A stretch of DNA of 64,000 bases, taken from NCBI GenBank assembly GCA_017354895.1, contig CP071499.1, forward strand, positions 3,224,001 to 3,288,000, given 5' to 3'. The translations under genes were made by a program, and so were the position numbers. Source of the stretch: Podospora comata. Its lineage: Eukaryota; Ascomycota; Sordariomycetes; Sordariales; Podosporaceae. The first letter of the stretch is position 1; every line of letters starts with the position of its first letter. Shown piece by piece: positions 56,572-64,000 of the stretch. The notes under the pieces are model-generated. The model searched no databases, was not told the DNA's origin, and saw nothing but the letters and a program-made list of their open reading frames with translations.

Positions 56572-57742
56572 ATGGCGCCCGTACCGATGGACCTCGACGA
56601 CGCGTCTCCTGCCTTGCGGGGTCTAGGTGGTGTGAATGGCCCTCCCACTGCACCAGTCACCGAGGTGATTGCAAACTTCAGGCCAACCAAGCTGTTCAAT
56701 CGTGAGGACATCGAGGACAACAAGTCGAATCCTTACATTCTCTCGATCGATTTCGACGACCCGGGTGAGCTTTGCATGACATCTGAGAGCGATAGGACGA
56801 TTCAGATCTACAATGTCAAAGAGGGTCGACATGACAAGATGCTCATCAGCAAGAAGTATGGTGTGAAGCTTGCCAAGTTCACCCACACAAGTTCAAGTGT
56901 CATTTACGCCAGTACTCGCGAAAATGGTGGGAATCACTGCCGCCAGACTACCCAATGGCTTCTAACAAGTGAGAACAGACGCGATCAGATATCTCGCAAC
57001 CCACGACAGCTCCTTCATCCGCTACTTTGACGGCCACGAAGGCGCCGTGACCTGTCTCGCCATGCACCCGGGCACCGACAACTTTATCTCCTGCAGCCTT
57101 GACAACACGGTCAGGTTATGGAACACCCAAACCAAGAACTGGACTGGTACCCTCTATCTCAACACCCCCTACCTGTCGGCGTGGGACCCGTCGGGCCAGG
57201 TGTTCGCGGTTGCTAGCCCTAGCAGCGGAAGCATTCTCCTCTACGACTATCGCAACTACCATAAAGCGCCGTTCTCGACGTTCGACCTCGTCAAAGCCAG
57301 AGGGCCCGCCGATCCAGAAATGGCTTTTAGGGGATGGACGAAGCTGGAGTTCTCCAACGACGGGAAGCACATCCTTCTTGGGTCGCGAGGCAACGGCCAT
57401 TTCCTGCTGGACTCGTTTGACGGCAGCCTCAAAGCCTTCCTCAGGAAGCCGAACGGTGGTACAAGACGGCTTGCCGCCGGCGAGAACGACGGCGGACACG
57501 TGGAAAGCAGCGGCGAGTGCTGCTTCACCCCTGACGGTCGCTATGTCTTGAGCGGTGGAAAATCAGACTTGTTGGTCTGGGACACGCTCATGACACCAGA
57601 CTCGAAGCAAGTCTTGGAGCCGGCGCATATTTTGGAAGAGAAGAGAGAGGCAGCCGTGGTGGCGTACAACCCGCGGTACAACATGATTGCGACGGCAGAC
57701 CAGGAGCTGCTGTTTTGGCTTCCAGACCCCCCCAATTCGTAG
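56572..57742 (+). CDS. SWD2: WD40 protein Swd2 (COMPASS and CPF subunit)
   Basis: A 372-residue WD40 protein. Swd2 belongs both to the Set1/COMPASS H3K4 methyltransferase, where it links H2B ubiquitination to methylation, and to the cleavage and polyadenylation factor. Exon 1 (56572-56926) joins exon 2 (56979-57742) across a 52-nt intron (GTGGGA, branch CTAAC, AACAG), giving STRENDAIRYLATHDSSFIRYF. Repeats visible include ILSIDFDDPGELCMTSESDRTIQIYN, GAVTCLAMHPGTDNFISCSLDNTVRLWN, YLSAWDPSGQVFAVAS and the family-typical insertion around FRGWTKLEFSNDGKHIL. The N-terminal FRPTKLFNRE motif is characteristic of Swd2. The frame reopens for 29 codons directly after the TAG (see findings). The ATG is in an excellent context (TTCACCATGGCG). 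Confidence 0.93.
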
Positions 57743-58282
57743 AAAGAAAAGTATGGGGTGAAGTCGGCAGACGAGTATTTCTTATGGCAGGACAAGATCA
57801 CTTGGGACGACAATGTTCCAGAGGATGGTTAGGGGCGTGCCATTTTTTATTTATTTTTTGGTTGTAAAGTAGCAGTTATGATACCCATGGGATATTTCGG
57901 GCGTATTGGCGCGGGCAAAAAAGCTTTGTAGACGAAAGTAGTGTTGTTGAATAATTTGATTTGGGGTTATCTTTTGAGCATTATTTTTATTTATTGAGCT
58001 GCTGTGAGACGTCGATGCTGTTTGAAGTTAGGGAAGAAAGCTCTCCAAGCGCCCCGCATTTTAGTCCAGCCAGCTAGGCCCCACCGGAAACTGTCGCTCA
58101 AGGTGTGGACAGTCACCGATGACACCCAATTCTCGAAGCTTGCGACCTTGTTTGACCATTCAACCTTGACGACACGACCTCTCCCAGTCGCAGCGCGTGC
58201 GCAAATTGATTTTTCCTGTCCCCATTTAACTTTTTTCACAAACTACGCGCTGCGAACCGAGTGTCAGAACAACACCGTCAAG
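57743..58282. other. Spacer between SWD2 and SRP9
   Basis: This 540-base spacer contains the SWD2 3' flank, with T-rich ATTTATTT runs at about 57845 and 57985 that suit a polyadenylation region, and the SRP9 promoter. Confidence 0.55.
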
Positions 58283-58847
58283 ATGCCCTACTACTCCAAA
58301 TCAGAAGACTGGCTGCATCACTCCTCCCTCTTGCTCGCCGCTCGACCTACCACCGTTTGTCTTCTTCCCCCTTTTTTTTTTTTTTTTTTTCCTGTTTATT
58401 GTCCCAACTAATTTTGTGGTATGGCAGACAAGAATATCAACAAACTACCACCTCTCCCCTGCCCGCCGAACCCCCAAGTCTGCCACGCCCGAGCAGGTAG
58501 TTGAGGATGAGAAGAGGGGAAAGAGGGGACACTTGGTGATCACGACGTTTGACCCAAAGAGCGGGGTTAGTCTCAAGTACAAGACTAGCAAGGCGCAGGA
58601 GGTGGGGAGGTTGGTGCAGATGCTTGGAACGTTGGCGGGGAGGGCGGCTGGGAGGGAGGAAGAAAGGGGGGTGAAGAAGGAGGAGGGGGATGTGGAGATG
58701 GGGGAGGCGGCGGCGGACGGGGGAGCTGGGGAGGGACAGGGGATTGGGATTGCTATGCCGGTTGTGGCTGCTGCTGAGAAGCAAGTACCGCAGGTGGGAG
58801 GGGCAGGTGGTGGTGGGGGGAAGAAGAAGAAGAAGGGGAAGAGGTAA
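58283..58847 (+). CDS. Signal recognition particle Srp9/Srp21-type subunit
   Basis: A 163-residue protein of the SRP9/SRP21 family, part of the Alu domain that pauses translation while the SRP targets nascent chains to the ER. Exon 1 (58283-58354) encodes MPYYSKSEDWLHHSSLLLAA and four more residues; a 73-nt intron (58355-58427, GTTTGT to GGCAG) holds a 19-T run; exon 2 is 58428-58847. The join gives RPTTTRISTNYHLSPAR, the conserved start of the SRP9 beta sheet, followed by HLVITTFDPKSGVSLKYKTSKAQEVGRLV. The last 70 residues are an acidic then Gly-rich linker ending in a Lys-rich tail (GGGGGKKKKKGKR), as in fungal Srp21 and longer than animal SRP9. Family call is firm. Confidence 0.9.
58372..58390 (+). 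repeat. 19-T homopolymer in the SRP9 intron
   Basis: An uninterrupted run of 19 T, part of a longer pyrimidine tract inside the single SRP9 intron, upstream of the CTAAT branch-like site. It may assist splicing and is likely to vary in length. Confidence 0.7.
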
Positions 58848-59663
58848 TGGGTGGGGGGATGATGAGGGAGGGTAGGGGGATGATAAGGGAGGGTAGGGGG
58901 GATGATGAGGAAGGGAACGTCAAGAGGTAACCGCAGAGTCGAAATCATCAAATTTAGTAAAGAAATCAGCCCAAGAGTTTCCAAAGGGCCACACAAGACG
59001 GTTGAACGCGCGTGACTGTTGGAAATGGGAAGCATTCGTTAAAGGCGCAGGGTGCAAGCGGGAGAGGACTATCAAGATTTCTAGACAAAATGGGCAGCAT
59101 CAAGTCGTGGACAACATGGGTGAACGCCAGTCTTTCCCACTCGACAACAAACATGGCATAGTAACAACCGAGACATCAAAACTGGACACAATCACATTCG
59201 ACACCAAGATGTTTCATGCGAGGAACAAACAGTGCAGTGTAATCCCTTCATTAGATGAGGTCCTACTCAAACAATCCCATACTACTTATGTATGTCTCTT
59301 TCCTTCCCAAATATCTCACCTCATACTCATGAGGCATCCATCATCCATCCCTAAAAGAACCCATTTCGTTCTTTGTTTTGCGCGTTCAGCAAAAACAAAA
59401 CTCCAGACGCCTTTCAATGATGTGGAAATCCACGCCTGCCTACCGTAACCCGTAACAAAAAAGTCTTTGTTGTACATGACCTTTAGGGGATTACTATCCA
59501 ACATACAAGATTTGTCCGCCCGCCCCGCCTGTGTGACGTTATCCTTCTGTCTATACCAGAAGTTTATGAAAAGAAGAAAAAAAGAAATGCGTGAGGGGGT
59601 ATTAGTCGTTATAAAAAGACAAAAAGAGCAGAGAAATCAGCAGCAGCGCAAATGACAAGACGC
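58848..59663. other. Convergent spacer SRP9/RNR2
   Basis: These 816 bases hold two 3' flanks. The first 60 bases contain an imperfect G-rich repeat (GATGAGGGAGGGTAGGGG and variants). No gene is seen. Confidence 0.55.
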
Positions 59664-61031
59664 TCAAAAGTCCTCGTCAAAGGCAAAGTCGCCGCCGTTC
59701 TCGTTCTTGCTCTCCTCAGCAGACTCCTCAAACTTCTTGGTGCTGTTCATGACACCGGCCTTCTGGTACTCGCCGACACGCTTCTCGAAGAAGTTGGTCT
59801 TGCCGCCGAGGGAGATGTTCTCCATGAAGTCGAAGGGGTTGGTGGAGCGGTAAATCTTGTCGTTGCCGAGGGCGACAAGGAGACGGTCAGCGACGAACTC
59901 GATGTACTGCTTCATGAGGTTCGAGTTCATGCCGAGCAGGGCGCAGGGAAGAGCCTCGGTGAGGAACTCCTGCTCAATGGTGACGGCATCGCGGATGATG
60001 TCCTCGACGAGCTGCTTGCTGGGTCTGTTGTTGAGGTGAGAGAACAGAAGGCAGGCAAAGTCGGTGTGGAGACCCTCATCACGGGAGATGAGCTCGTTGG
60101 AGAAGGTGAGACCAGGCATGAGGCCGCGCTTCTTGAGCCAGAATATGGAGGCGAAAGCACCACTGAAGAAGATACCCTCAACAGCAGCGAAGGCAACAAG
60201 GCGCTGGGCGAAGGAGGCATCCTTGTCGGAGATCCACCGAAGGGCCCAGTCGGCCTTCTTGCGGATGCAGGGAATGGTGTCGATGGCATTGAAGAGGTAG
60301 GTGCGCTGAGATGGCTCCTTGATGTAGGTATCAATGAGAAGGGAGTAGGTCTCGGAGTGGATGTTCTCCATCATGATCTGGAAGCCGTAGAAGCACCGGG
60401 CCTCGGGAATCTGGACCTCGGCGCTGAAACGCTCGACAAGGTTCTCATTGACGATACCATCGGAGGCGGCGAAGAAGGCGAGGATGTGGGAGATGAAGAA
60501 CTTCTCGTCATCGTTGAGCTTGTTGCTCCAGTCGTGGAGATCCTTGGAGAGATCGATCTCCTCAGCAGTCCAGAAGGAAGCCTCGGCCTTCTTGTACATT
60601 TGCCAGACCTGTAAGGGTTTTAATTAGTACGCGTGATCGAACTTGAGAACGCGTCAAAGTCGCGTCACATACCTCATGGTACTTGATGGGGAACAAGACG
60701 AAGCGCTGAGGGTTCTCGGTGAGGAGCGGCTCATCGAGGAGCTCTTGCTTTGGTTCTGGGGCAGCGACTGTCTTGATCTCCTCCTTCTTGTTCTCAAACT
60801 TGGCATCCATCTCGGCCTCGAGGGTGGTGAGGTCGGCATCGAAGGGCATGTTTTCCTTGTTGGATGGGGCAAAGTTGAGCTTCTTGACGGGAGACTCCAT
60901 CTTGAAGGCGTCAATGGCGGAAGCAGCCTGCAAAAGAAAAGGATGTTAACTTTGTGGACGCGTAAAGTAACCGACGCGTGGAAAGGTAGCTAGCTACTGA
61001 CCTGCTTGGAAGGTGTGATTTCGGCGGCCAT
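59664..61031 (-). CDS. RNR2: Ribonucleoside-diphosphate reductase small subunit
   Basis: The 409-residue class Ia R2 subunit, which carries the diiron-tyrosyl radical needed to make deoxyribonucleotides. Exons: 61002-61031, 60673-60927 and 59664-60608; introns of 74 nt (60928-61001) and 64 nt (60609-60672). Joins give [16 protein letters not shown] and [19 protein letters not shown]. Visible iron ligands include Asp145 (AASDG) and Glu176/His179 (MENIHSETY), with the radical Tyr183 in [11 protein letters not shown]; further ligands lie in VEGIFFSG and [14 protein letters not shown]. The C-terminal FAFDEDF is the tail that docks on the large subunit. All features of an active enzyme are present. 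Four ACGCGT boxes lie inside the two introns and two more upstream, pointing to S-phase control by MBF. Confidence 0.97.
60629..60979. promoter_or_regulatory. Four MCB (ACGCGT) boxes in the RNR2 introns
   Basis: ACGCGT occurs at 60629-60634 and 60649-60654 (intron 2) and at 60958-60963 and 60974-60979 (intron 1). ACGCGT is the MluI cell-cycle box bound by MBF (Mbp1/Swi6 type) at DNA-synthesis genes. The sites are seen directly; function is inferred. Confidence 0.6.
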
Positions 61032-61246
61032 TGTGAAGATAGTTGAGGGCTGAAAGATGGGAGGTGCAAAGGCCACAAGAAGAAGAAGTAGCAGAGGCAA
61101 TTGCTGAGTGACGACTGTGGCGGGATTGGGAGAGTTGTGAGTGTAGACAAAGAGAATTTCTCAAGCAAAATATGGGCGTCGCGAATTCTCTTAAATGCTG
61201 CACGTCGGGACGCGGCCCACTTTACTAAATCTGCACGGCAGGGATA

Positions 61247-61252
61247 ACGCGT
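61247..61252. promoter_or_regulatory. MCB (ACGCGT) box in the RNR2 promoter
   Basis: A palindromic ACGCGT 216 bp upstream of the RNR2 start, a usual promoter distance for MBF sites. Confidence 0.55.
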
Positions 61253-61793
61253 CGACACGCCTGTAGTCTCTTTCCAGGGGGCCCAGGCACTTTGTGCGGC
61301 GTCACTGATGCCCTCCATCAACACCCGCCTCTCATTTGGTTGTTCCAAGAGGGGCATCACCAGGCAATCCCACCAGTCCCTTGCTCCCTGTTCCTAGTCG
61401 GCCCTCTCGCTCTTATCAGATCCATCATCAGCCGCGCCATTCAATGCCTGTTCCAGCGGCCTGTTGGGTGAGCGTTTGTCAGAGTTTATTTATTCGGATG
61501 CACGTTGCAACAATTTCACCATGGACCCCACCATGACACACTCGGGCCCATCCTGCCTGGAATTGAACCAGCTGGGCTTCCACTTCCAAGAATCCAAACA
61601 CGCGAACTGTTCGCAGCTCCGACGGGTCCCGATCTGTCCTCCTGGAATCGGCCTACACTGCGGTTCCCCTGTTGCAACTTGCAAGACTTTGACCCATCCT
61701 GCTGTTGCCCTGTGAGCAGCCATGGACCTCTCTGGGCAGAGGTGGGGTTGTAAAGATTATCAGATGGGATCCTTGACCAGATCAAACTGGGAG

Positions 61794-61799
61794 ACGCGT
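61794..61799. promoter_or_regulatory. Distal ACGCGT box upstream of RNR2
   Basis: A further ACGCGT, 763 bp before the RNR2 start and about 300 bp beyond the 3' end of the DUF4112 gene. Its distance makes a role less certain than for the other boxes. Confidence 0.35.
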
Positions 61800-62099
61800 C
61801 AAATCGCGTCTGTCTCGCGGCTTCATTATTAATTGATTTTGACCCAGCCCTGTCCCCGGTCTTGGAACATTGGGACCTTTTCTCGAAGAATACACATTCC
61901 CGCTGTCTCGCAGACGAGGAAAACTATTATTATTCAAATGCCCTTTGCCTCTGGGTATCCTGATGCAGGCTGTTTCCCAAAACTCCTCGCTCATGAAAAG
62001 CAACAAATGAAATATAAAAACACATCGCTTCAGTATTGCCCTCCTAGCACCATATTCAAGCGGCCCCTGATACCTCCTGACGTCACCTGGGCAACTACA

Positions 62100-63004
62100 C
62101 TATCTCCGACCAGCCTTCCCACGATTGTCTCTGGGGTCCTGCTTTGGTGTAATCTGACGACCCGGAAGGCCTCCCCCGATCGGAGCTCGCGGTGGTGTAA
62201 GATTCCTCACAGGAGCTACCAGTGCACTTTGCGGGGCCGCTGTCATGTCCCCTGTCTGCCGTCCAGAGCGTGCCGGCGTTACGGCGGCTGGAGTGGCAAG
62301 CGATGGCATCGTACCCGTTCTTGTGACCCCGGTTTCGACATCCCGATCCCCCTCGGCCCCTGCAAGTTCGTCCGGCATCTCGACAATACTGCCCGTCTCT
62401 GGATCCTGAACGACACCAGCCTGGAGCGCCTTTGCCTTTTCCGTCAAGAAAGCGTCGAGCAGCCAGGCATTCTTCGTGTTGGCTCGGTAGAATACGTCCG
62501 CGATGTCGCCAATGAGAGGGATAAAACCGATTGCCAGATCGAGCATGATGTTGGTGAACATCATGCCATACAGACGCTTGGGAAGACCACCATCGACCTT
62601 TGAGGCCTTCTTGATGAGAGCAAGAGCCATGAGGAAATCTGCAAAGTCGCCAATGCTACAGAACATTTGTTAGCCCATGTTTGGTCACACAGAGACAGCT
62701 GCTGGTATACTTACACAGGAATCAAACCGATGATGGCGGACCAGCCGAACCGGATGGGGATGCAGCAACAACTGAACCCCATGTCCCAACGATAGGCTCT
62801 TCGGCGGATCTTTCTGAGAATCTTGGCGTCATTCTTGGAAAGCCCTTGGGGAATAGGTCTCTCCTGAGTCTTGTACTTTGCGACCTTGCCGTTCTTGTAG
62901 ACCGGGACTTTTTCGAGGTAAGGGTTCTCCGAGTTGGTATTTGTCTTGTCCTTCCCCAGCTTCTTGAGAGCCTTCTTCTCCAGGATTTTGATGGCCACGT
63001 TCAT
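62100..63004 (-). CDS. DUF4112-family membrane protein
   Basis: A 281-residue protein of the DUF4112 family. Exon 1 (62715-63004) joins exon 2 (62100-62655) over a 59-nt intron (GTAAGT, branch CTAAC, TGTAG), restoring IIGLIPVIGDFADFLMALAL. The DUF4112 core is at about 75-165 with the twin motifs GLIPVIGDFADF and GFIPLIGDIADVFYRANTKN, separated by a Lys-rich helix and a hydrophobic stretch (MMFTNIMLDLAIGFIPLIG). The N-terminal 70 residues are basic. The C-terminal 90 residues are Pro/Ala/Thr-rich and disordered. The family has no established biochemical function; two re-entrant or membrane-spanning helices are likely. Start ATG at 63004 (TCACCATGAACG). Confidence 0.9.
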
Positions 63005-64000
63005 GGTGATTTGCGGTGATCGATGTCGATCAAAAAAAAATTTCAAAAGAATGTATATGAAATAAAAGAATGGAAACAAAACACACAGAGCACGAGAAGC
63101 ACAGCAAAAAACAGAGGCCGAGAGTTGATATAAAAGTCGACGCTTTGTTGCGGGCTCCGGCGGCTGTCAAGTTGGCCTCCGGCTGGTTGTAAGTGAGGTA
63201 TTGGTCGCGGCAGGCTCTTTGTCGGTTTCAGGTTCGCGCTTGTCAGACCCAAGTTGGAAACACTTTTGGCGCCAGAGTCAACGAACCAGAGGGTCGGGAT
63301 GTTGGTCTGGTGTACTAGAGACAAGAAGCGACAAGGTCAAGTAAAAAAGCACCAGCTGGACCGTGGCAGCTCCCGTCTTGCTTTATGTATGCTGGCTCGC
63401 CCCATGGCTCAACATCTAGCCCGGTGCATCAAACGTCTTCTTGTTTCCGCGTGATGACGTTCTTGGGCGACCTCCCTGCAGCTTCAAGGTGTAACCCCTG
63501 CTCTGCGTGCCCGTGTGGCGCGGGACTGCCACACACTTGTGTGTTGTGGTTGGCCTCTTCCAGATGCACCATCTTGTGCGGGGAGCGGGGCATTGCACCG
63601 CCACATCCGCTCCTGGCAGAAGCTTAACTGGAGCAGGATGTGGCGTTGAATCCCTGACTGGTGGGGTGAATTGGGCTCTAGCCACAGTTGGGTTCTGCGA
63701 ACATCTCCAGTCTGCGCCAGTGGAGACAAATCACTGCCGTCCACGTCTGCACACGTCTCTCCCCATTCCATTCAAGATTCCATGGTTGACCCGCCGATAG
63801 CGTTTGTCGACAGCTCCCGCCCAATTCGGCCACACACCTGAGCCTTTTCTCTCACCTGCCTATCACTGCTTTGCTGTGTATCTTTGCAAATTTTCTCTTG
63901 CTTGTCCAGTCTAGACTCTGAAGCGCACGCATTGCCTTGCGGTGGGGAAACTCTTACCTTTGCGATTTGGCGGTCCAAGCCTGAACCTGCTGAGCCAGTC
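63005..64000. other. Right-edge intergenic sequence
   Basis: These 996 bases hold the promoter of the DUF4112 gene and then sequence without a convincing ORF on either strand. A gene outside the window may begin nearby; nothing in the window shows it. Confidence 0.5.

Larger units (their letters stand above)
61032..62099. other. RNR2 upstream region
   Basis: These 1068 bases are the RNR2 5' flank and the 3' flank of the DUF4112 gene. ACGCGT boxes lie at 61247-61252 and 61794-61799, the latter followed by TCAAATCGCGTC. No gene is seen. Confidence 0.55.

Noticed and set aside
59652-60614. 320-codon + strand ORF antisense to RNR2
   Set aside because: It is a shadow of the highly codon-biased RNR2 exon 3; its composition (Leu/Val/Gly/Glu-rich without domains) is typical of antisense reading.

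Overview
The window is 64 kb of nuclear DNA from a filamentous ascomycete. The evidence is intron-poor genes with 45-81 nt GT-AG introns carrying CTAAC/CTGAC branch sites, a three-domain TRP1/trpC fusion, and proteins such as NUP188, Oac1, Use1 and Pub1 whose sequences read as Pezizomycotina, most likely Sordariomycetes (Sordariales). The species assignment is inference. No bacterial, viral, CRISPR, rRNA or convincing tRNA sequence was seen. I resolved twenty genes and assembled exon joins by hand from splice motifs, reading-frame phase and protein continuity.

Layout. 1-6.4 kb: divergent NUP188 (5' part only, runs off the left edge) and trpC, sharing a promoter with a TGACTCA box. 6.4-12 kb: a gene-poor stretch with a short dispersed motif, a BRCT-domain protein and the SNARE Use1. 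12.1-17.5 kb: a large ankyrin-repeat/CorA-like membrane protein with an in-frame stop codon and an unclear 3' end. 18.5-25.3 kb: NDUFAF7 convergent with DNA polymerase alpha (POL1). 26.3-30.4 kb: a mitochondrial PPR protein and an RRM-like protein. 30.4-32.9 kb: a gene-empty convergent spacer. 32.9-40 kb: YAK1 kinase and a Pub1/TIA-1 RNA-binding protein. 42-48 kb: a low-complexity possible Mediator-like protein, a secreted GH5 glycosidase and a two-PH-domain Opy1-like protein. 49.4-53.8 kb: an APH-fold kinase, a Fig1-like tetraspan and NCS2/CTU2. 54.4-58.9 kb: the Oac1 carrier, SWD2 and SRP9/SRP21. 59.7-63 kb: ribonucleotide reductase small subunit (RNR2) and a DUF4112 protein.

The genes are mostly housekeeping functions with no operon-like logic. 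POL1 and RNR2 belong to S-phase DNA synthesis, and both carry CGCG-type elements; RNR2 has four ACGCGT boxes inside its two introns and two more upstream. Four unrelated housekeeping genes carry a telomere-repeat-like box (AACCCTAACCC or its complement) about 165-240 bp before the start codon.

The best candidate for something little described is the ankyrin-CorA-like gene at 12-17.5 kb. Its domain order is about twenty ankyrin units, a conserved cytosolic block, an Arg/Ser/Pro-rich insertion and a CorA-like two-helix membrane end. Its reading frame is interrupted by a TAA where the ankyrin consensus expects a Gln-type residue.
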